Part shown: piece after piece, positions 47,776 to 60,063 of the stretch
How the letters are laid out: the number at the start of each line of letters is the position of its first letter
Position numbering within the stretch: position 1 is the stretch's first letter
Assembly (NCBI GenBank): GCA_039000515.1
Contig: JBCFYV010011135.1
Coordinates: forward strand, 20,362,927 to 20,426,926
Direction: 5' to 3'
Origin: Timema cristinae
Taxonomy: Eukaryota > Arthropoda > Insecta > Phasmatodea > Timematidae
DNA: 64,000 nt
Notes under the pieces: generated by a model
Told to the model about the DNA's origin: nothing
The model's database searches: none
What the model saw: the letters and a program-made list of their open reading frames with translations, nothing else
Translations under genes and position numbers: made by a program

Positions 47776-48814
47776 ATTAAAAATATGAATTGAAATAAAT
47801 AAATATATCTCTCTTTTAGAGGTAATATATATATTTAAGACTAAGTATAGTGGGATTTTATATTTTGGTTAACTTTAATTTTGAATGTTTTAAGAAATCA
47901 TTTTCTCAATAATATAAACAAAAGATGATGGGTATATCTGGGTTAAAATCCCGGTTAGTTTTACTTAAGGTAGTTTTACTTAAATGGCTTTCTAGTTTCC
48001 CACCAGGAAAATTTTGTTACGCTTACTATTAATTACATCTTTTTTTTCCCTAACATATTAGCATATTTAGTGATTTTTATTATAACACGATTAGGTTATG
48101 AAAGTTGTGCTTATAAACACAACATACACTTCCATTATTAAATTCTCACCTCTTTAATTTAGTTTTTTTTATATTATACACACAACTAAAAGCCTTGTTT
48201 GTAAATCGGATAAACCTTGTAGAGAGAGCACTTTGGTTGATGAAAGTTTTATTATGTGCATTAAATACTCGTGAGAAATTGTACACATTTATTTTCTAAT
48301 ACAAATTTAGAAAGTGTGTTACATTTACCAAATTATACTTTAAATTTCTATATTAGTTAAGATATTTTTCAATTAAATAAAAAGATCACCATAGTTTATT
48401 TGAATTATTAAATGTTATTAAACTACTTTACTTAAGTAAGAATAAAATCAACAAAAGCACCTGTACTAGTTTAACTAATAAATGGATTTGACTCAAATTA
48501 GTAAGCTGAGTTAATATTCACTAAGAAATTAAAACTTTTCTATTTTACTATCATATTGCACTTAATTCGGGAACAGAAGAGTAAAAATAAAGAATATCGT
48601 CATTTGGAAATGGAAAATATTCTTCTATTAATATTTGTAGTGTTTCATGTTTTATTATGTTTATGAATTATTTGCATAAGTAGCATTTATAATATTTTTA
48701 ACTACCATTACGCATAATCGTCACACCCAACATCTGATTTTTCTTCTCGAAGCGCAGTTTTTAGAACCACTGATATAAAGCGTCACAATGCAATTCACAA
48801 AACTGTTAATGGTG
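47776..48814. other. AT-rich DNA, nothing recognised
   Basis: No ORF of note, no repeat structure beyond short (TA)n. Confidence 0.4.
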
Positions 48815-49010
48815 AATGGTTTGGGATTTTAATCCCAGTCAGTTTAGATGAGTGTTTTTTTTTCAAATCTATTTTTCACTCTCTACCCAGGTAATAAGTG
48901 TATACTCTTCCTCTAAGTTTTAATTTACTAATCCCTATCCAACTCACGTAATAAGTATATAGGCTTTTAACATGAAAGGGTAGGCAAACACCGTGTATCA
49001 ATAAACTATT
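48815..49010 (+). mobile_element. Decayed tRNA-like SINE
   Basis: GGGATTTTAATCCCAGTC (B-box region), TTTTTTTCAAATCTATTTTT, CACTCTCTACCCAGG and a tail-like AACATGAAAGGGTAGGCAAA then CCGTGTATCAATAA follow the family layout; the shared tail is decayed. Confidence 0.5.
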
Positions 49011-49019
49011 ATTATTAGG

Positions 49020-49790
49020 TGTTCTATCTTACGAAAGGTCCATTCCTTATGTCAGTGAAACTTCGACTTCCTCTAACTTCTCCTTCTGCTCCCAGAATGT
49101 TCTTATTTCCTTAAAATAATCTATTATTTGAATCCTCCTTCATCTTAAGCCCTCTTTTCCTCAACCTTTCCTGCTATGATGTCGTTCAGAATACAGTTTC
49201 TCCTAAGGATGTATCTGATCCAGTTTGCTTTGATCCTAAGAATCACATACAAAAGGGATCTTTTCTCACTTACTCTCATAGGACTTCTTCATTGTCACCT
49301 TGTCCGTCCACCTGATCTTCTCACGTCTTTTCCAGCATCACATTTCAAATCCATCCAAATATTTATTTTCATTGAGAGTCCAAGTTTTTATTATATATAG
49401 TGCGATTCTCAAAATGTAGCAACTAATCAGTTTCTTCCTCAGTTACAAACTCATCTTGCTGGTCAGCGGTAACCTCTTCTTGTTGAAAGCTTTCTTGGCC
49501 ATTCTCGACCAAATTTCTTTAGTGCAGTAAGTATCCTTTCTCAGCAAAGTTCCCAGGTACTAAAATTCGACGTTTTACAATACCTGCTTTTCAATATTAA
49601 TTTTCAACGGCTCTTCATTTTTTTTTAAATCACCATCACTTTTGACTTATCAATGTTGATCTCCATGCTATATCTTCTCCTTATCTCTACCAGCCATTCC
49701 ATCATTTCCTGCAACTCTTCTTTATTCCTGGCCAACAATTCTAGATCATCTGCATATTTTATATTTGTTGGTGACGCGTCCTAATATCCT
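49020..49790 (-). mobile_element. LINE lineage 1, reverse transcriptase C-terminal half and 3' end
   Basis: The minus strand from 49785 reads NIKYADDLELLARNKEELQE, with the YADD catalytic motif of reverse transcriptase. RRRYSMEINIDKSKVM follows, then after a frame break YLG-LLRKDTYCTKEIWSRM, KIRWTDKVTMKKSYESK and IKANWIRYILRRNCILND, and a 3' end AAGATAGAACACCTAATAAT. Several stops and frameshifts: a dead copy, 5' truncated just before YADD. It belongs to the non-LTR retrotransposons; I do not assign a clade. Confidence 0.85.
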
Positions 49791-50129
49791 GAAATTGCTA
49801 CGCCCCTTTAACGCATTATGTACATGCACATATATATAATATTTTTTTATGTATATTAAAGAAGTGTGTAATAGTAAAAAATAAGCATGTTTCATATTGA
49901 GCCTCTCTTTAGACCAGGAAATAGTTAAATAATTTATTTGTTAGATCTAGTTTTGTGAATGTTATATTTAACCATCTTTTATATCAACGTGATTTACTAC
50001 ATGTTCAGGATATACACATATGATAATTACTACAATGGGTTTTGAATGCTGAAGGGAGAATTTTAGAGGTAGAATACTGGCACTTGCGTGGAGGGACAAT
50101 GAGAAAACTTTAGGGAAAATTACCTCAAT

Positions 50130-50417
50130 ATTATTATTATTATTATATTTATTATTTTATTATTATTATTATATGCACCGCGTCTAACCGTTGGGTTATA
50201 CGCACCTACGCTAATGTGTAATGGTAGGGTGATGTGAGATGAATGAAGGACCTACAGTTTAACGTGGAATCCGAACCACGGTGGAGACTGGCATCCTCAC
50301 ATCACAGATGTTTGCAGAGGTGAAGGAAGGTTTGGTATCAGATAAATCTTTGCGGGACGGGATTGAACCGGCTACATCATAGAAGTCTGACACCTTACCC
50401 TAGACCACCAGGTCACT
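50130..50417 (-). mobile_element. SINE family A, riddled with small deletions
   Basis: Full layout from (TTA)n to the head complement (CTAGACCACCAGGTCAC), but shortened by a dozen or more 1-6 base losses, for example CGTCTAACCGTTGGGTTA for CGTCTTACTACCCGTTCGGGTTA and GAGATGAATGAAGG for GAGATGAAATGAAGG. Substitutions are few. This pattern is unlike ordinary decay of the other copies. Confidence 0.9.
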
Positions 50418-50544
50418 ACCTCAATAAACCATACTGGTAATCTAAACTCAACCCTAACGTCTTAAACAGGCCAGTCTAACACAAGTGTTATGCTTAAAAC
50501 CATACACACACATAAGTGAATTTATTTACGCTATTTTGGCATGA

Positions 50545-50545
<1 letters not shown>

Positions 50546-50584
<39 letters not shown>

Positions 50585-50708
50585 TAATGTAAATATGTTT
50601 TTATATATATATATATAAATATGTTTTATGATTGTGTTTACTCACGTCTAAATTCATATTTCTTCTTCTGCTATCCCTGTTAGGATATCTTATTATACGT
50701 TATATACG

Positions 50709-50755
<47 letters not shown>

Positions 50756-50775
50756 TTATATACGTATATATATAT
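50546..50775. repeat. (TA)n tracts
   Basis: Three (TA)n runs at about 50549-50580, 50602-50617 and 50712-50750, separated by AAATATGTTT-like sequence. Confidence 0.93.
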
Positions 50776-52064
50776 TTACATTTTCTTCTTAAACTAAGAA
50801 TTAAAAAGCAAACAACCTAAACTAGTAAAAGGTTCCAAAGGGAATTTCAAGATCAAACAAGATGATTTTCTACTGGCCAACCCTTCTTAAAGTCTTGTTT
50901 ATATCTTCCTTACTTCTCTCTTTACCTTCTCTATCTCGCACACGGTCGTTATGTTGAGGTCAAACCAACCCACACGTACGCCTAAAGGGTTGTTATAGCA
51001 TGAAGGATGATAGTGAGGGCAGAAGATTCTACAAGGACTTATTATAACACTGCAGGGTTGGCAATAATTTACAGACACACACAACTACTTTGTGGTCTCA
51101 CCCTACTTCGTATTATGACGTCACTACAACCCCCCTTAGATTCCCACGCGAAATTTCTTTCCAGTCTCTATACTTACACCCAAAGTTTTAGGGAGTGGGT
51201 TTAAGGTTTTACGTGCTGTAATTAATATGAGGGAAACAGATTCTTTGACTTATTCATATAGTTGAGTAAGGGTAGCTTAGAGGTGTTACAAATTTTCTCA
51301 AAGTAAAGATTACTCAAGTTTTAGTTATTAAAAAGGTGACTTCCTGATTTCAAACAGTGTTGATTGTGAGCAGTTCAGACTGCAATTATGAGCTTTTTTA
51401 TATATGGGAGGAGCCCATATTTAGGACACGCCATTTTTCTATGACATCCCACCCTTAATTTGATAATAGGGGCATCTTACTTGGGCCTAGCAATCGTAAT
51501 TTCTTTCAGCTTTGTCTGTCTTAATTTAACAAAACTATAAACATGAAAGATTGCTAGGTTATGTCAGGCTAGGTTAGGGTAATCTTGGTCAGGATGAAAG
51601 CCCCAGTGGCCGATGGGTATGCCAGTAAACCCTTCCAACCGTCTCACCACCCTCCCGTAGCTACTTTTTTTTTTGTTTTCTCACAATCTGGATATTGGAT
51701 ATTTAGGTGTCCATAATTGTATTGGGCATGTTTGTGATTTGGACGAATTTAGCCCCGTTCGCCAGTTTATACTGTTTGAAATTAAGTAAAAACCGATAAA
51801 AATGGGTCAAATATACTGTTTTTGAATTACAGATTATAAAATTGATTGTATATTTGTCACCAAATCTCCCTATTTGTTTGGGCCATACGCATATTTATTA
51901 AATACACATGTGGTAGGGAAGAAATATGCAGATTTTAAAAAAGTGTACCTAAATTTGCATATAAAATCATTTAGGAAAAAACTATCTTCAGTACATTTTA
52001 CTGGGATTCAAACCCCTTTTTCCCTGTCATCAATAGTCCATTCCGAATTATTTAAGGTGTCACC
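50776..52064. other. Mixed AT-rich DNA, no gene supported
   Basis: A less AT-rich patch (51380-51700) contains GGTTATGTCAGGCTAGGTTAG and a polypyrimidine run; it is probably an old repeat. Small ORFs on both strands at 50899-51204 overlap each other and have no motif. Confidence 0.35.
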
Positions 52065-52265
52065 ATGACGTAGGACCAGCTTGCTGATAATGGGTAGATG
52101 CGGGCTTAGATCTCGGTCATTTCTACTGAGGGGGGGTTTCCCTAGATGGTTTCAGACACTCCTTTCATGCAAATACGGGTATGTAAACTCTCATACTTCT
52201 TTCTTTATCCATAATCCATTAGAGTAATTATAATATGCGTGTAACCTGAACAATAAATGTTATTG
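52065..52265 (+). mobile_element. Decayed tRNA-like SINE
   Basis: CACCATGACGTAGGACCAGC to GGGCTTAGATCTCGGTC (B-box-like), GGGGTTTCCCTAGATGGTTT, CACTCCTTTCATGCAAATAC and a tail GCGTGTAACCTGAACAATAA: family B layout, diverged. Confidence 0.55.
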
Positions 52266-52287
52266 CGAGAGTGACGCCTAAAGGTAG

Positions 52288-52890
52288 GATTCTCTTAGCG
52301 TTACTCGCGTCTCGCGTCTGCGACATCAGGCGTGTGGCGGTGAGTTGCAGACGGCGGATGAAGTGCTTCCTTAAATGAGTCTCTTGGTCGCCGGTCGTGG
52401 GTAATTCTATGTGCAGTACAGATCTTTCCTCGGTTATCAGAGTTTTTAAATTGTATTTTATTTAATGTTACGTGTTACTATGTTATTTAGAAATAATGTG
52501 TAAACAAAATACTAGCTTGACTGATCAACTAATCCTGAGACTTTTTTTACACGCGTTATCCTTCATATGTTGGTCCCGGTACACTGGAAAAGATTTGTCA
52601 TAAAATGAGGGAGTGCTTTGCTAAATCCTCAATTAAATTTTCGTCCTCTTCTATGTAGAAATCTTGGAACAGTTTCAAAAGCAACCCAATCAAACCCAAA
52701 ACATAATACAACTCTATAATCAAACCTACTCTTGCTGGGTCGGATCAGTGTGGACGCAGACGCAATGTAGAGACGCTGGACACGCACCCTGGTCGTCAGT
52801 CGCAGTCGTCTCGAAGGAAATGGCCGCACAACAAACCATTGAAACCAGTCGGGTCGTTTGTAGCAGACGCGAGACGCACCGAAAGAATTC
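52288..52890. mobile_element. Candidate non-autonomous DNA element, GC-rich
   Basis: GCGTCTCGCGTCTGC at 52307-52321 has its exact complement at 52863-52877, and outside each is GGATTCTCTTAGCG or its approximate complement CACCGAAAGAATTC. The interior is much less AT-rich than the flanks. Overlapping ORFs on both strands at 52629-52912 have no known motif. No clean target duplication seen. Confidence 0.5.
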
Positions 52891-53375
52891 GACATTTATT
52901 GATATCATTTGATCACCAAAGCTAAGAAGTAAAATTACACCGTTCCAAACCCACTCATCTCGAAGTCCTATCGCCCACGGAGTTATTCGACTGTTTAGTG
53001 TTTGAAGTCATTAACTAGTCTGTAACTGATTGTTAATTATGTTTCGCGCGTGGTGCTACGAGAATTAGGATGGAATTTCAATCAGTTTCAAATTATCTAG
53101 CCACAAACACCATAGGATATTTAACATATATTAATAATTCTATTGACTAAAGTGCCAATTGGGATTTGGTGTTCTATTATTATTGCAGATATAAGAAACG
53201 AAACCAACATTTATTTTGGGTACCTACATATAATGAAACGAATATAAAACACAGACAATTAATAATAATAATAGTATACTATTCGTCACGGCAAAGGGAC
53301 CACAACAAACTGATGCAAAATGTTTAGTGTTGTACATAATGTAAAAAGAAGGTTAACTTTTATAGTATATTGGTA

Positions 53376-53640
53376 GGTGACCTGTTAGTCTAGGGGTAAG
53401 GTGTCGGACTTCAGTGCTAGGGTCCGGGGCTCAATCCCCAGTCCCAGCACAGATTTATCTGATTACCAAACCCTTCCTTCACCTCTGACAAGACATCTTG
53501 TGAATGTGGGGAATGCCAGGCCTCCACCGTGGTTCGGATTCCACGTTAAACTGTAGGTTCTTCATTTCATCTCACAATCACCATAACATTACACATTAGC
53601 GTAAGTGCGTATAACCCGAACGTGTAGTAAGACGCGGTGC

Positions 53641-53681
<41 letters not shown>
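53376..53681 (+). mobile_element. SINE family A, full length
   Basis: Head with TTAGTCTAGGGGTAAGG and a variant B-box region (GGGGCTCAATCCCC), short-type body, tail AACCCGAACGTGTAGTAAG and a long (TAA)n of about 14 units. Confidence 0.95.
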
Positions 53682-54479
53682 TATTTAATGTTCAGCAAGT
53701 GTTCATTCTTAATGAATGAATTTGTAGCTGAGGTAACTCTGTGATTATAATATTGAGTTTCCAGTGAATAATGATGGACGCATTGTTAAACAGTTAACAA
53801 ACAGTTAACAAACAGTAGGCCTGAATGTGGACTGCTATTGAAATAAATTAGCAGGGACAATAAACTTCTGGTTGGTAATTAAAGTTAAACTTGTGCCACT
53901 TTTGAGTCTTATTAAAGTAGTTCCATGGGTGAAAGGCCTTAAAGTTGAGATATACATATTAATCTGGGAGATGAGTCGTTTTAAATTTCTCATCGTGGTC
54001 TGGAGGAGTAAAATATACACTCTGGTTAAAATTAATCACTAAAAACTCTAATTCAATAGAAAGTTGATAACCTTAAAAGAGTAAACTTTTGATCAGAAGG
54101 TCGATAGAAACCTCACAATACGGAATATAAAATGTTTAAATACTAAACAGCGCGTTAGTTATCAGTCATCGCTACAATCATTTATTAGTTCCCATTAAAA
54201 GGTTAAAGAGGTTTCAAAGTTTAAACAAGCGAATTCAGAGTATAAATAACACTATTCAACGTATATTCATAGTCCATAACGAGTTATTATATCTTCTTGG
54301 GAAAAGGTGGTATATACATATTTATATATATCCTCACACTGATTTATTCCCTATAAGAATTAAATCCTTGAAGCATCAAACACAGTTAACGAATTCTCAA
54401 CTATCTTATAATGTCCTGTTGTAAGCAACTTACTCTATGGCATTAACAACTCGAAAGTGCATTGCTTCACTTTCAAAGG
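53682..54479. other. AT-rich DNA, nothing recognised
   Basis: A small direct repeat AACAGTTAACA x3 near 53788. No gene seen. Confidence 0.4.
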
Positions 54480-55910
54480 TACGTCTAATATACCTATCTT
54501 GAGCTAGTTCTATCCAGTTCACCTCACTGCACCCTATCCTTATCTTGATATAGTTCTATAGAGTCCACCTCGTTACATCATATATCTTTCATGTTAATTC
54601 TATTGTTATGCTCTCATCTGCGTTTAGGTACTCCCACTGATTTCTTACCATCGGGTTAGCAATTAATTAGCCTGAACAAGGTTTTGGAGTCTCCCATTAA
54701 AGCTGCATTAACTTCCCATCATCACACACAAGACTTTATAATCATAACAATATCTTGTGTTGACTACTTGCTATCTAACTCATATTTATATAATCTTCTC
54801 CACACCCCAATAATCAAATTACTTTTTGGACCAAACATATTTCCAAGTACCTTGTTTTCGAACATCGTACTTATTTTTGTCATGTAACAAGATCAATTTT
54901 CACAACCATATAGGACAGAATGTAAAACTATGGTTTTATACATTCTAATACTCTTTATTCGTTAGATTAAACTCTTCTGCTCGTTGGGGGCTCCACCCCA
55001 AACCCCCGGTGGGTTTTCTTTGAAAGTGGATGTAAACTAAAGTAATTCCACAGCCATTTATTGATAGGTCTTACCGTTTAGCAAAAAGAGACCTCCAAAG
55101 AAAGGTCTGCACCGATATTAGAGTTGATCCACTATCTTGAATTTTTTCTGAGATTAAAATTTTTTTTCTTTTCTTTTTGTAATCATCCCGTCAGTTACAG
55201 GTTAAAAGCTATAAGTTTACTAAATATAAAGTTTCTACTTCATCTGGAAGTGGGTAAACATTGTCAATGAGTGAGTGTCAGCCATGTGGCTTTATAGTAG
55301 AATAATTCTTACATTGTAGGTGACCTGGCGGTCTAGGGGTAAGGTGTCAGACTTCTGTGCTAGCGGCCGGGGTTCAATCCTCGGTCCCGGCACAGATTTA
55401 TCTGATTACCAAACCCTTCCTTCACCTCTGACAAGACATCTTGTGAATGTGAGGAATGCCAGGCCTCCACCGTGGTTTGGATTCCTCGTTAAACTGTAGG
55501 TCCATCATTTCGTCTCACAATCACCCTTCCATTACACATTAGCGTAAGTGCGTATAACCCGAATGGGTAGTAAGACGCGGTGCTAATAATAATAATAATT
55601 CTTACATTCTATGACAGCAGGTGAGATATTAACAATCTAATGACCAATTAATAGGCCTAACATCCATTTCCCGATTTATTATATTTCTAATCTCCAATTT
55701 AATATCGTTATTGCTAGTTAAATTGTTCCTAGATATTTAAACTCATTAAACTCAATAATCTCCAAATTATCGTCCCCAATTTGTGTTCTTTGTGTGATCA
55801 TGTACTTAGTTTTTTCAGCGTTTACTTCCAAGCCAATTACTTAAATAGCCTCTACTAAAATTTCATTTCCTTTAATAACGTTTTATTAACTAACAAAGTT
55901 AAATAACCGG
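54480..55910 (-). mobile_element. LINE lineage 2, C-terminal third, interrupted by a SINE
   Basis: On the minus strand from about 55890: IGLEVNAEKTKYMITQRTQ, then FNEFKYLGT (reverse-transcriptase domain end). After the SINE at 55319-55599 and some unrecognised sequence come RMYKTIVLHSVLYGCENW, FENKVLGNMFGPKSNLI and WRRLYKYEL. Near 54650 NPDGKKSVGVPKRR precedes two units of the 46-bp minisatellite (54490-54590). Stops and frameshifts throughout. The YKT-VLYGCE / FENKVLR-IFGPK / GKP-GRR-GRP-RW / W-LAQDRD order is that of a common insect non-LTR retrotransposon. Confidence 0.82.
55319..55599 (+). mobile_element. SINE family A, inserted in LINE
   Basis: Complete head (GGTGACCTGGCGGTCTAGGG), short body and tail. 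AATTCTTACATT occurs just before and just after, a 12-bp target-site duplication. Younger than the LINE it splits. Confidence 0.97.
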
Positions 55911-56156
55911 AGTATCCTTATAACTGCATTGCACATTTTAATATCAAACCTTTCCAACTATATAGAATTACCCTAATCGCATTCTATAAGACTAGAATAA
56001 TAGTAATGTTCTCTTGTCATGCTGTTAAAAATTGATGTATTTTATTAAGGATATATCTAAATTTGTACTAATTTACTTTTATATTGAAACTGGAAGATTT
56101 GTCAGCATAAAACAATAAAAATACATTGAATTTCTATGCGTTTTTATTAAATAATA

Positions 56157-56454
56157 GGTAACCTTGTGGTCTAATGGTCAGGTATTGGTTCTGTGCTGGG
56201 GTATAAGGTTTTAATTCTAGACCCCAGCATGGATCTATCTGATTACCAAACCCTTTCTCCACCTCTGACAAGACATTTATTAATCACAACTTGTGAATGT
56301 GTAGAGTGCCAGGCTTCCACCGTGGTTCGGAACCCACGTTAAATTGTAGGTCCTCAATTTCATCTCACCATCACCCTACCATTACACATTAGTAAGTGCG
56401 TTTAAACTGAACGGGTAGTAATACACGGTGCTAATAATAATAATAATAATAATA
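56157..56454 (+). mobile_element. SINE family A, long subfamily, diverged
   Basis: Head GGTAACCTTGTGGTCTAATG with a decayed B box (AAGGTTTTAATTC). The body has TTATTAATCACAACTTGTGA. Tail AAACTGAACGGGTAGTAATA and (TAA)n. ATTAAATA flanks both ends. Confidence 0.9.
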
Positions 56455-57549
56455 TTAAATAAAAAATCTTAAAATATTAATGTATTTTAATAATATAGAG
56501 AGATGATAATACCCTTTACCTTCATGTTAGTGTGGACCGTATTTTTATTTAACAAATCTCATATCAAATAAAGTAAATTTTAAATAAGTTTCTAACACTT
56601 CACAGGGTTCTATTAGCTGCTTTCCTTGATAGAGAATCCTCGGGTAGGCATAGATAGACTGATATTATTTACACACAGACGGTTAGATATCCAAAGCTCA
56701 CGAATTGCCTATGGCAAGTTACCGACGTGTTAATATTCCCAATTTCGTGTGAATATTAACGTTAACTTATTCCCTTTGAGAAGGCCGCGTTTGAAACTTC
56801 AAAGGAAAACTCAAGGGCAAAGACCCTATTTACCAAATTACTTCATGCGTTTCATATAGATCCTCTTCCTTATTGATGTGTTTTACGAGGAATTTTAATA
56901 TATGCAGCATATCTCCTATATATTACCTTCATATTAGTGGTTCTAAAACTGTGTGCCACAAGCTCACAATTGAATGTCTTCGAAAGGAATTTTTTATTTT
57001 TTATTTAAAAAAAAAATTATTTGGAAATATACAATTAATATAAAAGTGAGAAAAATGGAGAAAAAGACAAAGAAATTAACCAAAATAAAGTATACGGACC
57101 CAGGAATCGGAATTAATGTTCGTTTCTGTGGCGTGGAGGAGGGTAATGCATTCATCCACAGAAACCGGAAAGAGATACGTTCCTAGCACGCACTTTATTA
57201 CAAACAATATACCTGTATATTCTATAAAATTATATATTTTTAAAGTAGTAAAAAATTAATTAGTTTATAAAATAGCCTCTACATTCAGCCTTTGTTTACA
57301 ATAAAGTTGCAAAGTTGGTTCACGAAACTTGATTTCTCTAAAAAATTGTATTGTGGTTACAAAAAGATTTGATAAACACTGCTGTATATAGCTTCTAGCC
57401 AGCCCCTGGCTATATTGGTCAGTGTAAATGGCTACCAACCTATTGGTCACGTGTTCAATTACCAAGTGGTATCATGGCTATTTTTTTTTTCAGAAAGAAG
57501 AATTATTCGAACAGTCACTAAGGTATTGTTTGTTCGGCTTAAGTTAGGT
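56455..57549. other. AT-rich DNA, no gene supported
   Basis: A 70-codon Lys-rich ORF at 56974-57186 and a 66-codon minus ORF at 57265-57465 have no motif. Confidence 0.4.
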
Positions 57550-58261
57550 TAAATCTTAATTCACACGTATTCTGAAATTTGAAAGCAGTACAGTGAGATC
57601 GCGCCTTTTAGTGGTGCAACTGTTCACACGATATGTTGGGAATCTTATTTTACCCATGATGCATTGAAACGTCAAACATCAAAACATAGATATTACAATC
57701 AGCTGTCTGCCTCCAATATAGTGTGTTGGTAACTCTTGTTTATTCTCTTGAGCGGTCATCAACATTATGGGCAGAAAAAGGAAAATAACATTGCTTGCAG
57801 CTATAGAATAAGAACAAGATGTGAAAATGTATAGACGCTAAATATACCCAATTGATCAGTCTTTCTTTTAAAACATAAATTTTGAGATATGCCATCGTGA
57901 GAATGTGCTGTGTTTATAAATAACAAACATTTGAAATTTTGATCATGTGCTGATCGGGTTTTCTTGGCCAGATTTCTGTAGAAGCACTGGAAAATTTGAA
58001 ATTGTCTCTACTCGAGCAGTGTGGGCTAGGCTGACCACGCGAACTTCTTGTGATTGGATTAGAGCTGTCACGTGACCAAATATCAGCATTGCTCTCGTTT
58101 TACAGGGAACGCGTGAATCCACACTATGAGTTTTTCCAATGGTTCCACGCCCTCCTATTCTCTACCAACATACACGGAAAGGATGTACGAATAATACATT
58201 CGGACGTCCCCTGGGGAAGTGGTACTTTAGTAATGGATAATCTTTACACAAGCTGGGCTAC
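57550..58261. other. Less AT-rich block, possibly DNA-transposon remnant
   Basis: ATGGGCAGAAAAAGGAAAAT at about 57767 reads MGRKRKITLLAAIE before a stop, reminiscent of the N-terminus of some PIF/Harbinger proteins but too short to claim. An open stretch at 58035-58260 reads LELSRDQISALLSFYRERVN and then HSDVPWGSGTLVMDN with fairly balanced codons; I do not recognise it. It runs directly into the composite repeat at 58262. Confidence 0.3.
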
Positions 58262-58311
58262 GAGTGATACATCTAAGACGAACACTTTATATACATCCAA
58301 GATGAACATAC

Positions 58312-58352
<41 letters not shown>

Positions 58353-58547
58353 TTGCATCCAAGACGAGCACATTATATATATAATGTGTGTGTTCGTCTT
58401 GGATGTGTGTATATATATATATATATATCCAAGACTAACACATATATATATATATACATATATATACATCCAAGAAGAACACACACATTATATATATATA
58501 TATACATCCGTGAAGAACACACATATATATAGATACATCCAAGACGA

Positions 58548-58578
<31 letters not shown>

Positions 58579-58633
58579 CATATACATCCAAGACGAACAC
58601 ACACACATATATATACATATACATCCAAGACGA

Positions 58634-58704
<71 letters not shown>

Positions 58705-58789
58705 CATCCAAGACGAACACACACATATATATAGATACATCCAAGACGAACACACACACACACCATATATATAGATACATCCAAGACGA

Positions 58790-58824
<35 letters not shown>

Positions 58825-58877
58825 CATATACATCCAAGACGAACACACACATACATATATATATACATCCAAGACGA

Positions 58878-58928
<51 letters not shown>

Positions 58929-58999
58929 CAAGACGAACACACACACATATATATATACACACACACATCCAAGACGAACACACACACATATATATATAT
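58262..58999. repeat. Composite array: (TA)n plus CATCCAAGACGAACACA motif
   Basis: About 17 copies of CATCCAAGACGAACACA, each followed by (AC)n and (AT)n of changing length. One copy, at 58391-58406, is inverted (GTGTTCGTCTTGGATG). Units at the left end are more diverged (GATGAACAT, GACGAGCAC, GAAGAACAC), those from 58530 on nearly identical. ORFs of up to 238 codons across it are repeat artefacts. Confidence 0.95.
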
Positions 59000-59264
59000 A
59001 TGTATTACATATTTGACTATTTCCACCATATTTGTTAAAATGTATGATAACATTCGGGAATAAGAACAGTATTTAGTAGTTACAGCCAAGCTAACATTAG
59101 AATATCTTTATCTTAGAACTAAAAATAATTCATTTATATTTTTTTCATGTACAAACATGTCAAGTCAAATGATATTTAACTGCCAATGTTGATAGTTATT
59201 ATCAAATAGTTTCTATGCCTGTCTACGACATGATGAACAGCCTAACATATTATAAATCTAGTAG

Positions 59265-59521
59265 AATATTATTATTATCACAACGTCTTACTATCCGTTC
59301 GGGTTATACGCACTTACGCTAATGTGTAATGGTAGGGTATTTGTGAGATAAAATGGAGGACCTACAGTTTAACGTGGGATCCGAACCACAGTGGAGGCCA
59401 TGCATTTCACACATTTACAATTTGTGATTAATACACATATTGTCAGAGGTGAAGGAAGGGTTTGGAAATCAGATAAATCTGTGCCGTAACTGGGGATCTA
59501 AACCTGGACCCCAGCACAGAA
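59265..59521 (-). mobile_element. SINE family A, long subfamily, head truncated
   Basis: Tail (CACAACGTCTTACTATCC, TTCGGGTTATACGC), long-type body (TTTGTGATTAATACACAT), ending inside the tRNA part at GGACCCCAGCACAGAA. Confidence 0.92.
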
Positions 59522-60063
59522 ATTAATAAAATAAAATGTAATATATTTATAATTGTATTTTGTTATTTAACTGGCCGCTAAAATAAATAAATGTTTTCTT
59601 TTAACTTAGAGAAAGAGCCATATAAAATATTAGTTTAAAACTTGAAATTTTATTTTGTAAACACACCTCTTGAACACAACCGAGGATGGTTGGTATGACG
59701 TCAACAACGACCTTCCTTTCATCTGGTTCACTATATTAATTTTGCGAAGAGTACGCAGCTCTTTTTAATCTCTAGTTTTTTAATAAATTTTAAGTTAAAC
59801 ATCGTATTAGAAGCCACAAAAAAAAAAGAAACGTCCAGTCAGTTATTCGTGCATATTTATTTCTGATTTATTTGTTGCAACTGAAAATAAATGCACTAAT
59901 AACTGGATTAAAAACAATGTAATAACAAGATTCATAAAGAAAGAGTGGATGTATTTTTAGATTAAAAAATCCAAAGCTACCATAAAAATTAACATATTAA
60001 TTTATTTATAAATCAGTATTAAGTTTGTGTTTTAATTATTTAAAAACTTTTTAAAGAAATCTA

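Noticed and set aside
58373..59089. 238-, 184- and 165-codon minus-strand ORFs with [13 protein letters not shown] repeats
   Set aside because: Products of the composite (TA)n/CATCCAAGACGAACACA array in three frames.
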